Source: Nitrobacter sp. NHB1 (GTDB taxonomy: Bacteria > Pseudomonadota > Alphaproteobacteria > Rhizobiales > Xanthobacteraceae). Taken from it: a DNA stretch of 64,000 bases. Below are positions 37,839-47,639 of this stretch, piece by piece. The translations under genes were made by a program, and so were the position numbers. The DNA lies in contig NZ_JBAMDA010000001.1 of assembly GCF_036964665.1 (NCBI RefSeq), positions 2,456,001-2,520,000 on the forward strand. The letters are read 5' to 3'. Numbering within the stretch: position 1 is the stretch's first letter; every line of letters begins with the position of its first letter. The notes under the pieces are model-generated. The model did no database searches. It was not told the origin of the DNA and was given only the letters and a program-made list of their open reading frames with translations.

Positions 37839-40288
37839 AATTCACCCTCTCCTGGCTGAAAGACCATCTCGATACCGACGAGCCGCTCGAAAAGCTCGCC
37901 GACAAGCTCACCATGATCGGGCTCGAGGTCGAGCACATCGACGACAAGGCGAAGGCGCTTGCGCCGTTCACCGTCGCGCGCGTGATCTCCGCTGTGCAGC
38001 ATCCCAACGCGGATCGTCTCAGGGTGTGCATGGTCGATACCGGCGAGACCAACGACAAGGGCGAGCCGGCGCCGATTCAAGTGGTGTGTGGTGCGCCGAA
38101 CGCGCGCGACGGCCTCGTCAGCGTGTTCGCGCCGCCGGGCACCCGCATTCCAGGCAAGGACATAACGCTCGGCGTTGGCACCATCCGGGGCGTCGAGAGC
38201 CGCGGCATGTTGTGCTCGGCTGCCGAGCTTGAGATCTCCGACGATCACGACGGTATCCTTGAGCTGCCAGCCGATGCGCCCATCGGCACTGCTTATGCGG
38301 AATGGGCCGGGCTCGGCGATCCCGTGATCGAGATCAACCTGACGCCGAACCGGCAGGACTGCACCGGCGTGCACGGCATCGCGCGCGACCTGTCCGCCGC
38401 CGACATGGGCCGCTTCAAGGACCCGAGCATCAAGCCGGTCAAGGGCGAATTCCCCTGTCCGGTAAAGGTCACGGTGGAGGACGCCGCGCTGTGCCCCGGC
38501 TTCGCGCTGCGGCTCGTGCGCGGCGTGAAAAACGGCCCGTCGCCGGAATGGCTGCAAAAGCGCCTGACCTCGATCGGCCTGCGCCCGATCAACGCGCTGG
38601 TCGACATCACCAACTTTATGACCTACGACCGCGCCCGCCCGCTGCACGTGTTCGACGCGAACAAGGTGCACGGGAATCTCACGGTGCGGCGCGCCCGCAA
38701 CAGTGAGGCGCTGCTGGCGCTCGACGGCCGCACCTACGCGCTCGACCCGAGCATGTGCGTCATCGCCGACGATAAGGGTGTCGAATCGCTCGCCGGCATC
38801 ATGGGCGGCGAGGAGTCCGGTTGCGACGAGACCACCACCGAGGTGCTGATCGAATCGGCGCTGTGGAGTGAGATCAATATCGCGCAGACCGGCCGCAGGC
38901 TCGGCATCAATTCCGACGCGCGCTACCGCTTCGAGCGCGGCGTCGATCCCGCCTTCATGGTGCCCGGGCTTGAGATGGCGACGCGGCTCGTGATGGAACT
39001 GTGCGGCGGCACGCCGTCGGAGACCGTCGTGGTCGGGCAGGCGCTGCCCGATGATCGGGTGGTCGATTTCCCGCTCAGCGAAATCAAGCGTCTCGCGGCG
39101 GTCGACGTGCCGCTGGCGGAAGTTCGCCGCATCCTTGGTCATCTCGGCTTCATGGTGGCCGGCAATGGCTCCGTGGTGAAGGTCGCGATTCCCACCTGGC
39201 GCACCGACGTTCAGGGCAAGGCCGACATCGTCGAGGAGATCGTGCGCATCGTCGGCGTCGACAAGGTGCCGATGACGCCGTTCGATCGCGGCGACGCGCC
39301 GCGTAAACCTGTCCTGACCCCGATCCAGTCGCGCACCCGCCGCGCGCGGCGCGCGCTGGCGGTACGCGGCATAGTCGAGGCCGTGACGTGGTCGTTCATC
39401 GCAAAACCGCAGGCCGAACTGTTCGGCGGCGGAGCTAAGGAACTGGCGCTCGCCAATCCGATCGCGTCGGATCTCTCCGACATGCGGCCGAGCCTGTTGC
39501 CGGGTCTCGTCGCCATCGCGCAGGCCAATGCCGACCGCGGCTTCCCGGACGTGGCGCTGTTCGAGGTCGGACAGATATTCAAGGGCGACGGTCCGCAGGA
39601 TCAATTCATGGCCGCCGCAGGGGTTCGCCGCGGCGTTGCCTCGTCGGCAGGCATCGGGCGGCACTGGTCGGGCTCGGCCATGGCGGATGCGCTCGACGCC
39701 AATACCTTCGATGTAAAGGCCGATGCGTTCGCTGTGCTGGCCGCGGCCGGCGCGCCCGCGCAGGCGTTGCAGGTCGCAGCCAGCAGCGAATCGAAGAACT
39801 TTCCGGCATGGCTGCATCCCGGACGCTCGGCTGCGATCCAGATCGGACCGCAGAACGTGCTAGGCTATTTCGGCGAACTGCATCCCCGCGTGCTCGAAGC
39901 GCTGAAGGCCGACGGCCCGCTGCTCGCATTCGAGGTGATCCTCGACCGCATCCCGGAAGGCAAGCAGAAGCCGACGCGCGCCAGGCCGGTGCTGGAACTG
40001 CCGGCGTTCCAGCCGGTGTCGCGCGACTTCGCCTTCATCGTCGATCGCGGTGTGAAAGCGGCCGATATCGTGCGCGCGGCGCAAAACGTGGACAGAAAGC
40101 TGGTCTCCGGCGTCGCCGTGTTCGATGTCTACGAAGGCAAGGGCATCGACGCGAACAAGAAATCTGTCGCTATCGCGGTGACGCTGCAGCCGCGAGACAA
40201 GACGCTCACCGATCAGGAGATCGAAGCGGTGGCGGCGAAGGTCGTCGCCGAGGTCGCGAAGAGAACCGGCGGGAGCTTACGCGGATAG
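37835..40288 (+). CDS. pheT: Phenylalanyl-tRNA synthetase beta subunit
   Basis: 817 residues, full length. In order: N-terminal and tRNA-binding OB fold ([50 protein letters not shown]), the B3/4 editing domain ([41 protein letters not shown]), B5 ([20 protein letters not shown]), the catalytic-like core, and the C-terminal FDX-ACB domain ([45 protein letters not shown]). The start ATG overlaps the DUF559 stop as ATGA. It partners PheS. Confidence 0.97.
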   Translation: MKFTLSWLKDHLDTDEPLEKLADKLTMIGLEVEHIDDKAKALAPFTVARVISAVQHPNADRLRVCMVDTGETNDKGEPAPIQVVCGAPNARDGLVSVFAPPGTRIPGKDITLGVGTIRGVESRGMLCSAAELEISDDHDGILELPADAPIGTAYAEWAGLGDPVIEINLTPNRQDCTGVHGIARDLSAADMGRFKDPSIKPVKGEFPCPVKVTVEDAALCPGFALRLVRGVKNGPSPEWLQKRLTSIGLRPINALVDITNFMTYDRARPLHVFDANKVHGNLTVRRARNSEALLALDGRTYALDPSMCVIADDKGVESLAGIMGGEESGCDETTTEVLIESALWSEINIAQTGRRLGINSDARYRFERGVDPAFMVPGLEMATRLVMELCGGTPSETVVVGQALPDDRVVDFPLSEIKRLAAVDVPLAEVRRILGHLGFMVAGNGSVVKVAIPTWRTDVQGKADIVEEIVRIVGVDKVPMTPFDRGDAPRKPVLTPIQSRTRRARRALAVRGIVEAVTWSFIAKPQAELFGGGAKELALANPIASDLSDMRPSLLPGLVAIAQANADRGFPDVALFEVGQIFKGDGPQDQFMAAAGVRRGVASSAGIGRHWSGSAMADALDANTFDVKADAFAVLAAAGAPAQALQVAASSESKNFPAWLHPGRSAAIQIGPQNVLGYFGELHPRVLEALKADGPLLAFEVILDRIPEGKQKPTRARPVLELPAFQPVSRDFAFIVDRGVKAADIVRAAQNVDRKLVSGVAVFDVYEGKGIDANKKSVAIAVTLQPRDKTLTDQEIEAVAAKVVAEVAKRTGGSLRG

Positions 40289-40399
40289 CGGTCTCTAACA
40301 TAGGCGATCGCGCTAAGCTCGCTGCACCGTGTCCGGAGCACGCACCACTGCGGTCGTGCTAGCGTCTGATCCAACTTCGTTGAGGTTGGATCGGCTTCC

Positions 40400-40516
40400 C
40401 GTCATTGCGAGCTCGCGACAAAATTGGTTCTTGCCAATTTTGCGCTGAGCGAAGCAATCCAGGAGCTATTCCGAAAAGACTGGATTGCTTCGTCGCTTGC
40501 GCTCCTCGCAATGACG
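40400..40516. repeat. REP-like palindromic pair (type A), variant, pheT/Dph6-like gap
   Basis: First half 40400-40472 starts CGTCATTGCGAGCTCGCGAC, carries an extra central hairpin (AAAATTGG...CCAATTTT), and ends GCGAAGCAATCCAGG. Second half 40480-40516 is the standard CTGGATTGCTTCGTCGC through CAATGACG. It lies between convergent genes. Confidence 0.85.
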
Positions 40517-40540
40517 ATCTCAAACCTCTTTCATCCCGCT

Positions 40541-41212
40541 CTATTCCGCCAGCAACAGATCGCAGTACGCAAACCCGTCGCGCTCGACGACATCGCCGGA
40601 CGCGACCTCGATCCGATGCGAAAACACGGGTGCGGCTGTGACGCAGGTGTGGAACTCGCCGTTTTCGCCGCACGGATCGATTCCGGCCGGAAGGTCGGCC
40701 AGCAATGTCAGATCGAAGCTGCGGCCGGCAAACGAGAGGTCGAGCTTGGCCCGGTCGATCGAGACGAGCCGCGTCTGCAGTCCGCTTGCGATCATCTCGC
40801 GCGCAAGCGCCGCGGTCGGCCGGCCCCACAGCGGAAAAACCGGCGCGATGCCGGTGCCGGCGAGCTTCTGCTCGCGATAGGCGCGCACATCGGTGAGAAA
40901 CAGATCGCCGAAGATGACGTGCGTGATGCCGGCCTGCTTTGCGTCCGTTATCGCGGCTCCCATTCGTGCTTCATACACCTCGTTGGAGCAGGGATAGGGA
41001 ATCGGCACCACGCGCGGCGGCAGCCCTGCGGCCGCGAGTTGCGCGTGCAAGACCTCCTCGCGCACGCCGTGGATCGAGACGCGGCCGAAGCTCTCGTTTA
41101 CCGTGGTCAGCGCGCCGACGACATCGAACGCGCCCGCGCGGCGGACCTCATGCAGCGCAAAGGCGCTGTCCTTGCCTGACGACCATGAAATCAGAGCCCT
41201 CGGTCGTGTCAT
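40541..41212 (-). CDS. Dph6-like ATP-pyrophosphatase (adenine nucleotide alpha hydrolase)
   Basis: 223-residue N-type ATP-PPase of the diphthine-ammonia ligase (Dph6) family: the PP-loop is ISWSSGKDSAFALHEV (residues 8-23), followed by THVIFGDLFLTDVRAYREQ and GENGEFHTCVTAAP near the end. Bacteria do not make diphthamide, so the substrate of bacterial members is unknown; an amidation or ligation with ATP is likely. Its start overlaps the stop of the upstream amine oxidase by ATGA, so the two are translated together. Confidence 0.88.
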   Translation of the reverse strand: MTRPRALISWSSGKDSAFALHEVRRAGAFDVVGALTTVNESFGRVSIHGVREEVLHAQLAAAGLPPRVVPIPYPCSNEVYEARMGAAITDAKQAGITHVIFGDLFLTDVRAYREQKLAGTGIAPVFPLWGRPTAALAREMIASGLQTRLVSIDRAKLDLSFAGRSFDLTLLADLPAGIDPCGENGEFHTCVTAAPVFSHRIEVASGDVVERDGFAYCDLLLAE

Positions 41213-42645
41213 CTGGGCAGCGGAAAGCCGTAGGCGTCCTGCGACCGCCGCGACGGGGCCCGTCTGTGGTGTCGCGACCGCTTATGCTTTGACGCCGAGG
41301 GTTGTGCCGGCTCCTTGATCGCGCTGATCTTCCGCAGCGCGGCATCGGCCGCGCGCTCGCCACTCTCCCATGCGCCGCCGGCGGTGCCCCACAGCGTCTC
41401 GTGCGCGGCCTCGCCGGCAAAGAATAGACTGCCCAGCGGCTCCATCAGAATTGTCCGCGACGGCTGCCCGCCTACCTCCGCCGCCGACATCGCGCCGAGC
41501 ACATGGGGCGCGGCGTTCCAGCGGGTTGCGGCGGACCGTTTCACCGCAGCCGCCGCATCGCTGCCGAACAGTTTCGTCAGCCATTCCGTGGCGAACGCGA
41601 CCATCGCGGCCTCGCCCTGCGCCGAGAGATCGCGGCCGAAGCTGCCCGCGACATCGATCGTGCACAGCGACGATCCATTGGCGTTCGCCGCGAGCAGCGC
41701 GGTGTTTCCGTCGCTGCTCTGCTCGATCATGGTCTCGTTGCGCCCGAGACCGAGCGGATTATCGGGCAGCCACAGCGCGACGCGGTCGTAGCTGCCGAGC
41801 GACAGCCTTGCCGCGGCATCGAGCTGGCGCTTCGGCAGCTCGGGCGTGAAGCGGATGTTGCCGGAGGCCAGCACGCTGGTGGACACGGTGACGATGACGG
41901 CACGCGTACTGATGCGTCCTGCGGGCGTCTCGACTCCGATGTCGCGGCCGGCCCACGACACCCGGTTTGCGGGCGTCGACAAGCTCACTGGCAGGTTTTG
42001 GCCGAGCGCCGCGAGCAACGTGCCGAGGCCCTGCTTGCAGCCAATCGCGGCGTTGCGCTCGGCGGCGCGCGCCCGGTCCATCGCCGAGAGGTCTTTCAGA
42101 TCCTTTCCGGTGGCGCCGGCGCCGAGCACGAAGTCGATCGTCCCGGTCCAGACACCGAGATCGCCGGGCAGGACCGAGGCGCAGGCGACGTCGGTCCTGC
42201 CGCGCGCGGCCTCGCCGATGGCGCGTTTCGCGCGCACCAGCGCTGCAAGGAACTGCTCGGTTTCGCCGGCGCGCGCGTTACGCCGTCCGATGCGGATTTT
42301 CTGGCCGGGCGGTGCCGCAAACACACCGGTCCCCGCGCTTCGCGCCAGCCTGATCATCGGGTTGGTGTCGGGGTCGTAGAGCCAGCGCGCGCCGCGATCG
42401 AACGGCGTGCCGAATGTCTTGATATCGGTATGACAGCGTCCGCCGGTCCGGTCCGTCGCTTCGATCACGATTACTTTGCGGTTCGCAGCCCGGATCCGCC
42501 GCGCCGCCGCTATGCCCGCGGCCCCCGCGCCGATCACGACGACGTCAGCCTCGCGCGGCAGCGGCGCGGTACGCGCGCGGCCGAGCCCCATTCCTGCCGC
42601 GAAGGCGGCGGACGCCGACAGGAAATCGCGGCGCGTCATTCTCAT
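41209..42645 (-). CDS. Tat-exported flavin amine oxidase
   Basis: 478 residues from the ATG at 42645 (an ATG at 42639 also fits). A twin-arginine signal TRRDFLSASAAFAAGMGLG opens it, so it should be folded and exported to the periplasm. The flavin motif is VVVIGAGAAGIAAARRIRAA, followed by EATDRTGGRCHTDI. The C-terminal FAD contact is GSLFFAGEAAHETLWGTAGGAWESGERAA, as in amine oxidases and polyamine oxidases. The substrate cannot be told. Coupled by ATGA overlap to a cytoplasmic Dph6-like enzyme. Confidence 0.9.
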   Translation of the reverse strand: MRMTRRDFLSASAAFAAGMGLGRARTAPLPREADVVVIGAGAAGIAAARRIRAANRKVIVIEATDRTGGRCHTDIKTFGTPFDRGARWLYDPDTNPMIRLARSAGTGVFAAPPGQKIRIGRRNARAGETEQFLAALVRAKRAIGEAARGRTDVACASVLPGDLGVWTGTIDFVLGAGATGKDLKDLSAMDRARAAERNAAIGCKQGLGTLLAALGQNLPVSLSTPANRVSWAGRDIGVETPAGRISTRAVIVTVSTSVLASGNIRFTPELPKRQLDAAARLSLGSYDRVALWLPDNPLGLGRNETMIEQSSDGNTALLAANANGSSLCTIDVAGSFGRDLSAQGEAAMVAFATEWLTKLFGSDAAAAVKRSAATRWNAAPHVLGAMSAAEVGGQPSRTILMEPLGSLFFAGEAAHETLWGTAGGAWESGERAADAALRKISAIKEPAQPSASKHKRSRHHRRAPSRRSQDAYGFPLPR

Positions 42646-42990
42646 GGCATGGTTTCCGACGCTTGAAAATATAAGGAACCCCTCGTGTGGCGGTTCGAAA
42701 GTTCTCTTCGTCCTTGCGGCACGTCCGGCAAGAGAGCTTTTGTACCTAACCCACACGAGAATCGTAGATTTTCAGTGTCCTTCGAATCCGAAGTTCGAAA
42801 AACAGCACGGCAAGACCGACGAGCCCTGGATTCGAAACACGGCGAACTTGCCGCATTGATGCGCCTGCGGCAACCGTCATGGTGAATCGATCGTAATTTC
42901 GCAATTGTCAGCATGAACCAAATTGCAATGGCTTTTGACCATGGTAAGGAGGGAAAAACCGGTCAGGACGAACGGCGGAGAGAGACTGCC
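42646..42990. other. Divergent gap between amine oxidase and YiiX-like gene
   Basis: 345 bp with no recognised gene; open frames on both strands read as low-quality sequence. It must contain the two divergent promoters. AT-rich near 42660-42675 and 42880-42935. Confidence 0.35.
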
Positions 42991-43938
42991 ATGGGCCTCG
43001 TGCTCGATACGGTCGGAAAATGGATTGCGGCATATCTCCAGAAGGAGGTGCTGGGGTATGAGCCGTTCACGCCGAGCGATCCGGAGCATCTGCGCGATCT
43101 CATTCAGGAGGGCGATGTTCTCCTGATCGAAGGCAACAGCCGCATCTCCGGCATCATCAAGTATCTGACGCAATCGACATGGTCGCACGCCGCGCTCTAT
43201 GTCGGCCCGGTCGACGGCGCCGTCGAGCCCGACGGCGAGCCGCATGTGCTGATCGAGGCCGATATCGGCGAGGGCGTCACCTCCGCGCCGCTGTCGAAAT
43301 ATTTTCCGTATCACACCCGGCTGTGCCGCCCGGTCGGGCTGTCTCACGAGGACCGCGTCACGGTGTGCCGCTATGCCATCAACCGGATCGGCTTCGGCTA
43401 CGACACCAAGAACATCGTCGACCTGATGCGCTACCTGATTCCGCTGCCTGTGCCGCAGCGCTGGCGGCGGCGGATGATCGCGTTCGGCTCGGGCGATCCG
43501 ACCAAGATCATCTGCTCGGCGCTGATCGCGCAGGCGTTCGAGGCGGTGCGTTATCCGATCCTGCCGAAGATCACCCGCGCCGGCAGCCGCAAAGCGCGGC
43601 GCGAGATTCTGCACATCCGCGATTCCTCGCTCTACATGCCGCGAGACTTCGACATCTCGCCCTATTTTCAGATCGTCAAGCCCACGATCGAGGAGGGTTT
43701 CGATTACCTCTCACTCCATTGGGCCGACAGGCAGAAGCCGCTCGCGGAGGGAGCGGGCGTGTTCGGTCCGTTTCAAGCCGACGGCCTATCGCCGGTGTCG
43801 GTTCCTGCGCCGCATGATGCGCCGGTGCCGGCTCAGGTCGAAGGGGTGAGCGCGATCGAGCGCGCCACCGTCGCGGAGTACCATCCGCGCGTCGAACGGG
43901 CGCCGCTACGGCCGCAGTCCGCGCGAGGCAATCCATGA
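42991..43938 (+). CDS. YiiX/YebB-like NlpC/P60 papain-fold protein
   Basis: 315 residues from the ATG at 42991, preceded by GGAGAG. The YiiX-like permuted NlpC/P60 fold is indicated by LIQEGDVLLIEGNSRISGIIKYLTQSTWSHAALYVG, with the catalytic histidine in WSHAALYVG, a second segment HVLIEADIGEGVT, and KIICSALIAQAF, which provides the cysteine. Family members are predicted amidases or lipid-acting hydrolases of the envelope, but no signal peptide is seen. The stop overlaps the redoxin start (ATGA), so they form one operon. Confidence 0.85.
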   Translation: MGLVLDTVGKWIAAYLQKEVLGYEPFTPSDPEHLRDLIQEGDVLLIEGNSRISGIIKYLTQSTWSHAALYVGPVDGAVEPDGEPHVLIEADIGEGVTSAPLSKYFPYHTRLCRPVGLSHEDRVTVCRYAINRIGFGYDTKNIVDLMRYLIPLPVPQRWRRRMIAFGSGDPTKIICSALIAQAFEAVRYPILPKITRAGSRKARREILHIRDSSLYMPRDFDISPYFQIVKPTIEEGFDYLSLHWADRQKPLAEGAGVFGPFQADGLSPVSVPAPHDAPVPAQVEGVSAIERATVAEYHPRVERAPLRPQSARGNP

Positions 43939-44429
43939 CCGGTGCCGACGTCCCCGCTCCCGAACTTGCCGTGTCGCGATGGTTCAATACCGGCGAATCG
44001 CTGACGCTGGCCGCGCTGCGCGGTCGCCCGGTGCTGCTCCATGCCTTCCAGATGTTGTGTCCCGGCTGCGTCGCGCATGGAACGCCGCAGACGCAGCGCG
44101 CCTTTGAGCTGTTCAAGGCGACCGACCTTCAGGTGATCGGCCTGCACACGGTGTTCGAACATCACGCCGCTATGACGCCGGTTTCGCTCGAAGCCTTCAT
44201 TCACGAATACGGGCTGACGTTTCCGATCGGTGTCGACGCCGCCGGCGACGGCACCCTGCTGCCGGTCACCATGAGCCGCTACGCCATGCAGGGCACGCCG
44301 ACCAGCATCCTGATCGGCCGCGACGGCCGCATCGTTCATCACGGTTTCGGCCAGCAGAGCGACATGGCGCTTGGCGCCATGATCGCGGCCGAACTCGCGG
44401 GCGCGCAGACCTACGCCGCCAAGGCGTGA
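43935..44429 (+). CDS. Redoxin / thioredoxin-like protein
   Basis: 164 residues of the AhpC/TSA-redoxin fold: PVLLHAFQMLCPGCVAHGTPQTQRAF contains a CPGC pair at the thioredoxin active-site position, and YAMQGTPTSILIGRDGRIVHHGFGQ provides the cis-proline loop and the end strand. Probably a cytoplasmic thiol peroxidase or disulfide reductase; partner unknown. Translationally coupled to the upstream YiiX-like gene. Confidence 0.87.
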   Translation: MTGADVPAPELAVSRWFNTGESLTLAALRGRPVLLHAFQMLCPGCVAHGTPQTQRAFELFKATDLQVIGLHTVFEHHAAMTPVSLEAFIHEYGLTFPIGVDAAGDGTLLPVTMSRYAMQGTPTSILIGRDGRIVHHGFGQQSDMALGAMIAAELAGAQTYAAKA

Positions 44430-44516
44430 CCGTCAGTCCGGCTGAGGCATCCGCGCCCTTGCCGGCGCGCGCCGCTGCGTTTATCTGAGCGCAGGGTTCA
44501 CCGGAAACTGACCGTC

Positions 44517-45257
44517 ATGATCGGCGCCGCCGTCAAGGCCCTCACGCAGATTCTGTCGCCGCCGATGCGCGCCATCCTGTGGCGCGTCATCGGGCTCGCG
44601 CTGGTGCTGATCGCCGTGTCCGCCGTCGGGCTGCAGCGGCTTTTGAGCTGGCTTGCCGGCTCCGGCGAGCACTGGGCCGAGACCGCGCTCGGGCCGAGCT
44701 TCCACACGCCGCTCAACATCCTGGCCTGGATCGTTTCGATCGCCGCTGGCTTCGGCATCGTGTTCGGCGCGGTGTTTCTGATGCCGACGATCAGTTCGCT
44801 GGTCGCGGGCGTGTTCGTCGACGACGTCGGCGAGATCGTCGAGCGCGAGCATTATCCGGCTGAGCATTCAGGCGCGGCGCTGCCGTTCGGCCTCGCCATG
44901 ACCGAGGGCATCAAGACCGCGCTGCTGACGCTGCTCGTCTACCTGATCGCGCTGCCGTTCGTGTTCGTGGCCGGTGCCGGCTTCATCGCCTTCTTCATCG
45001 CCACCGCGTGGCTGCTCGGCCGGGAATATTTCGAACTCGCGGCGATGCGGTTCCGCTCGCCGGCGGAGGCCAAGGCGATGCGCCGCGACAACGCCTCGAC
45101 GGTGTTCCTGGCCGGCCTCATCATCGCGGCCTTTGTGGCGATTCCGATCGTCAACCTGGCAACACCGCTGTTCGGCATGGCTTTCATGGTCCACATGCAC
45201 AAGCGGTTGTCGGGGCCGCGGCCCGAACTGATCGCGCCGGATCGTCGCAGCCGGTAG
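44517..45257 (+). CDS. EI24/CysZ-like integral membrane protein
   Basis: 246 residues with about five hydrophobic segments (residues 20-45, 65-95, 130-165, 195-225). The motif FVDDVGEIVEREHYPAE and the FFIATAWLLGREYFELAAMRFRS stretch are characteristic of the EI24/CysZ family, which in enterobacteria supports sulfate uptake. In alphaproteobacteria the substrate has not been shown. Begins at the ATG at 44517, 87 bp after the redoxin gene, on the same strand. Confidence 0.85.
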   Translation: MIGAAVKALTQILSPPMRAILWRVIGLALVLIAVSAVGLQRLLSWLAGSGEHWAETALGPSFHTPLNILAWIVSIAAGFGIVFGAVFLMPTISSLVAGVFVDDVGEIVEREHYPAEHSGAALPFGLAMTEGIKTALLTLLVYLIALPFVFVAGAGFIAFFIATAWLLGREYFELAAMRFRSPAEAKAMRRDNASTVFLAGLIIAAFVAIPIVNLATPLFGMAFMVHMHKRLSGPRPELIAPDRRSR

Positions 45258-45329
45258 CGTTTCCGGCCCTTGCGGCGACGGCCCAGGATCGGCCTTGCTT
45301 TCTTCATATTGCGCCGCAATTGGTGTAGC

Positions 45330-45409
45330 TTGAGCCCAAGTCTTTGGTGAGTCTTTGATGAGCCCAAGTCTTGGTAAGCCCACGTCTTGGTTGGCTGTGG
45401 GCCAACCAA
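45330..45409. repeat. Short degenerate direct repeats and hairpin upstream of sppA
   Basis: TGAGCCCAAGTCTTTGG at 45330 recurs as TGAGCCCAAGTCTTGG at 45359 and, degenerated, as GCCCACGTCTTGG at 45378. The last copy runs into a hairpin TTGGTTGG-(7 bases)-CCAACCAA (45387-45409). It lies 45 bp before the sppA start and may form a leader structure; no T-run follows. Confidence 0.6.
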
Positions 45410-45453
45410 CGCCACGGTGCGAGCCCTGATCGCAGTCCTTGAGGAGAATTTCG

Positions 45454-46431
45454 ATGTCGATTGAGTCCGATGTGATCGTCGATCGCCGCAGGTTGCGCCG
45501 CAAGCTCACCTTCTGGCGCGTGGCGTCGGCAGTGATCGTGATCGCCGCGGTCGTCGCCGTCGGCGTCTATGCCACACCGTGGGGCCGCAAGCTGACCGGC
45601 GCGAGTGCGATCCAGCGCGTCAACATCGAAGGCCTGATCCGCAACGATCAGAATCGCGTCGAGGCGCTGGAGCGGTTGGGCAAGTCGAACGCGCCCGCGG
45701 TCATCGTCCACATCAATTCGCCGGGCGGCACCACCGCCGGATCCGAACAGCTCTACGATGCCCTGGTGCGGCTGAAGGCGAAGAAGCCGATGGTGGTGGT
45801 GGTGGATGGGCTCTGCGCGTCGGGCGGATATATCGCCGCGCTATCCTCCGACCACATCGTCGCGCAGCAGACGGCGCTGGTCGGCTCGATCGGTGTGCTG
45901 TTTCAGTATCCGAATTTCACCGACCTTCTGAAAACGGTCGGGGTCAAGGTCGAGGAAGTGAAGTCGTCGCCGCTGAAGGCGGCCCCGAACGGCTTTGAGC
46001 CGACCAGTCCGGAGGCGCGGGCCGCGCTCGACGCGCTGGTGAAGGATTCCTATGCCTGGTTCCGCGGTCTGGTGCAGAAGCGGCGCGGCATGGACAACGG
46101 GCAACTCGAAAAGGTCGCCGACGGCCGTGTCTTCACCGGCCGGCAGGCGGTCGACCTCAAGTTGATCGATCAGCTTGGCGACGAAAAGGCCGCGATCGCG
46201 TGGCTTGTGGCCGAGAAGAAAGTCGCGCCCGACCTTCCGGTGCGCGATTTCAAGCTGTCGCCGCGCTTCGGCGACATGACGTTTCTGCGCACCGCCGCCT
46301 CCGTGGCCTTCGATGCGCTGGGATTGAGTAGCGTCGCGCGGCAGGTCGAGCAGACCGGCATCGCGCGGGCGGCAGATCGGCTGGGTCTCGACGGGATGCT
46401 GGCGTTATGGCAGCCTGCGTCGTCGAATTGA
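45454..46431 (+). CDS. sppA: Signal peptide peptidase SppA, short form
   Basis: Serine/lysine protease of family S49, 325 residues from the ATG at 45454 (GAGGAG site upstream). One N-terminal membrane anchor at about residues 20-45, so the catalytic domain faces the periplasm. Motifs: VIVHINSPGGTTAGSEQLYDAL, the nucleophile region VDGLCASGGYIAALSSDHIVAQQTALVGSIGV, and the likely catalytic lysine in EVKSSPLKAAPNGFEP. It degrades cleaved signal peptides and membrane fragments. ihfB follows, as is common in this order. Confidence 0.93.
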   Translation: MSIESDVIVDRRRLRRKLTFWRVASAVIVIAAVVAVGVYATPWGRKLTGASAIQRVNIEGLIRNDQNRVEALERLGKSNAPAVIVHINSPGGTTAGSEQLYDALVRLKAKKPMVVVVDGLCASGGYIAALSSDHIVAQQTALVGSIGVLFQYPNFTDLLKTVGVKVEEVKSSPLKAAPNGFEPTSPEARAALDALVKDSYAWFRGLVQKRRGMDNGQLEKVADGRVFTGRQAVDLKLIDQLGDEKAAIAWLVAEKKVAPDLPVRDFKLSPRFGDMTFLRTAASVAFDALGLSSVARQVEQTGIARAADRLGLDGMLALWQPASSN

Positions 46432-46598
46432 GGCTCGAATCGGGCGCGTGCCGGAGTTTTTTGCGCTGCGAAAACCTTCGATGCTGCGGCGCAGGCCGCG
46501 CGCCGGATTCTCACAACTGTCCGAATCGCATTTAGCGGCTTGACAGTCCTGGCCATTTTCACGGAAATGGACTCTCCCACGCACGGGTCCCAGTCTTG

Positions 46599-46904
46599 AT
46601 GATCAAATCCGAACTCGTTCAGCGCATCGCCGAACACAACCCGCACCTCTATCAGCGGGATGTGGAGAACATCGTGAACGCGATTCTCGACGAGATTGTT
46701 ACCGCGCTTGCGCGGGGTGATCGCGTCGAACTGCGTGGTTTCGGTGCGTTCTCTGTCAAGCATCGTCCTGCGCGCGCGGGCCGCAATCCGCGCACGGGAG
46801 AACACGTTCCGGTCGATCAGAAGAGCGTACCGTTTTTCAAGACCGGCAAGGAAATGCGCGAGCGGCTCAATCGCGAGAACGCGACGAGCGAAGCGAGCGC
46901 ATAG
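46599..46904 (+). CDS. ihfB: Integration host factor beta subunit
   Basis: DNA-bending protein of 101 residues from the ATG at 46599. It opens [20 protein letters not shown], has [26 protein letters not shown] with the GFG turn and the DNA-clasping arm, and ends [11 protein letters not shown]. It pairs with IHF-alpha and affects replication, transcription and recombination. Set between sppA and lapA, the conserved order in many Proteobacteria. Confidence 0.96.
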   Translation: MIKSELVQRIAEHNPHLYQRDVENIVNAILDEIVTALARGDRVELRGFGAFSVKHRPARAGRNPRTGEHVPVDQKSVPFFKTGKEMRERLNRENATSEASA

Positions 46905-46988
46905 GAATATTCACGGGAGTGGCCCATGAATTGGCAAGCGAACCTGCCAGCATGAGCGCTGCTTGCCGCTGCCGTCGCGAGAGAGATC

Positions 46989-47342
46989 ATGCGTAAATTC
47001 CTGACCGGCCTGATCCTGATTCCGCTTGGTGTCCTTTTCATCGTGTTTGCGTTCGCAAACCGTCATCTGGTGACGGTGACGTTCGATCCCTTCGATGCGA
47101 GCGATTCACTGGCCGGCGTCACACTGCCGCTGTTCATCCTCATCATTGCGGTTGCGATTGTCGGCGTGGTGGCGGGGAGCGTCGCGACCTGGTTCCGGCA
47201 GCGCCGCTGGCGTCAAGTCGCGCACCAGTACGAGGCCGATGCGCGGGAGGCGCGTGTGGAACTCGCCGATTTGCGAGCCCGTTGGGAGTCGCGCGATACG
47301 CCGCGGCTGCCGCTGTCGGACCTGACGCGCCGGGCCGGATAG
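46989..47342 (+). CDS. lapA: LapA-family membrane protein
   Basis: 117 residues. Two hydrophobic segments (about 5-25 and 42-65) followed by a charged coiled stretch (RRWRQVAHQYEADAREARVELADLRA), the layout of LapA/YciS. In E. coli, LapA and LapB help regulate LPS synthesis; here no lapB (yciM) is adjacent. Alphaproteobacterial LapA is divergent, so the name is by family only. Confidence 0.8.
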   Translation: MRKFLTGLILIPLGVLFIVFAFANRHLVTVTFDPFDASDSLAGVTLPLFILIIAVAIVGVVAGSVATWFRQRRWRQVAHQYEADAREARVELADLRARWESRDTPRLPLSDLTRRAG

Positions 47343-47418
47343 CGATCCTGGAGCGGGACGAGAAAAAAAGCGTGCAGCGGTTTTCCGCCCGCATCCCGCT
47401 TCTCAAAATACTGGAACC

Positions 47419-47466
47419 GATCACGTTCATGATTTTGGATCGATTCGATCCAAAATCATCGTGATC
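47419..47466. repeat. Long near-perfect hairpin between lapA and trpF
   Basis: A 14-bp stem (ATGATTTTGGATCG pairing with CGATCCAAAATCAT) around a 3-base loop, 47429-47459. It is extended by GATCACG (47419) and CGTGATC (47460) across a small bulge. No T-run. Probably another dispersed palindrome rather than a terminator. Confidence 0.7.
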
Positions 47467-47639
47467 GAGTATCCAGCCGCAACGGGAAGAGAACGTCCGA
47501 ACGGCCCCACGCGCAGGCGAGACAACCCGCGCGCGACGTTGTAGAACCCGCCCATCGCGCCTGATGCCCGGACCGGCCGGTTTCCGCCGGTTTGTCCGGC
47601 TTTGCGCCGGATCGTTCGAGACCTTGTTCCTGCGAGATC

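Noticed and set aside
37628-39817. 729-codon minus-strand frame opposite pheT
   Set aside because: Antisense shadow of pheT; no motifs.
42685-42885. Small frame in the amine oxidase/YiiX gap
   Set aside because: Overlaps promoter territory of divergent genes, low-quality sequence, no ribosome site.
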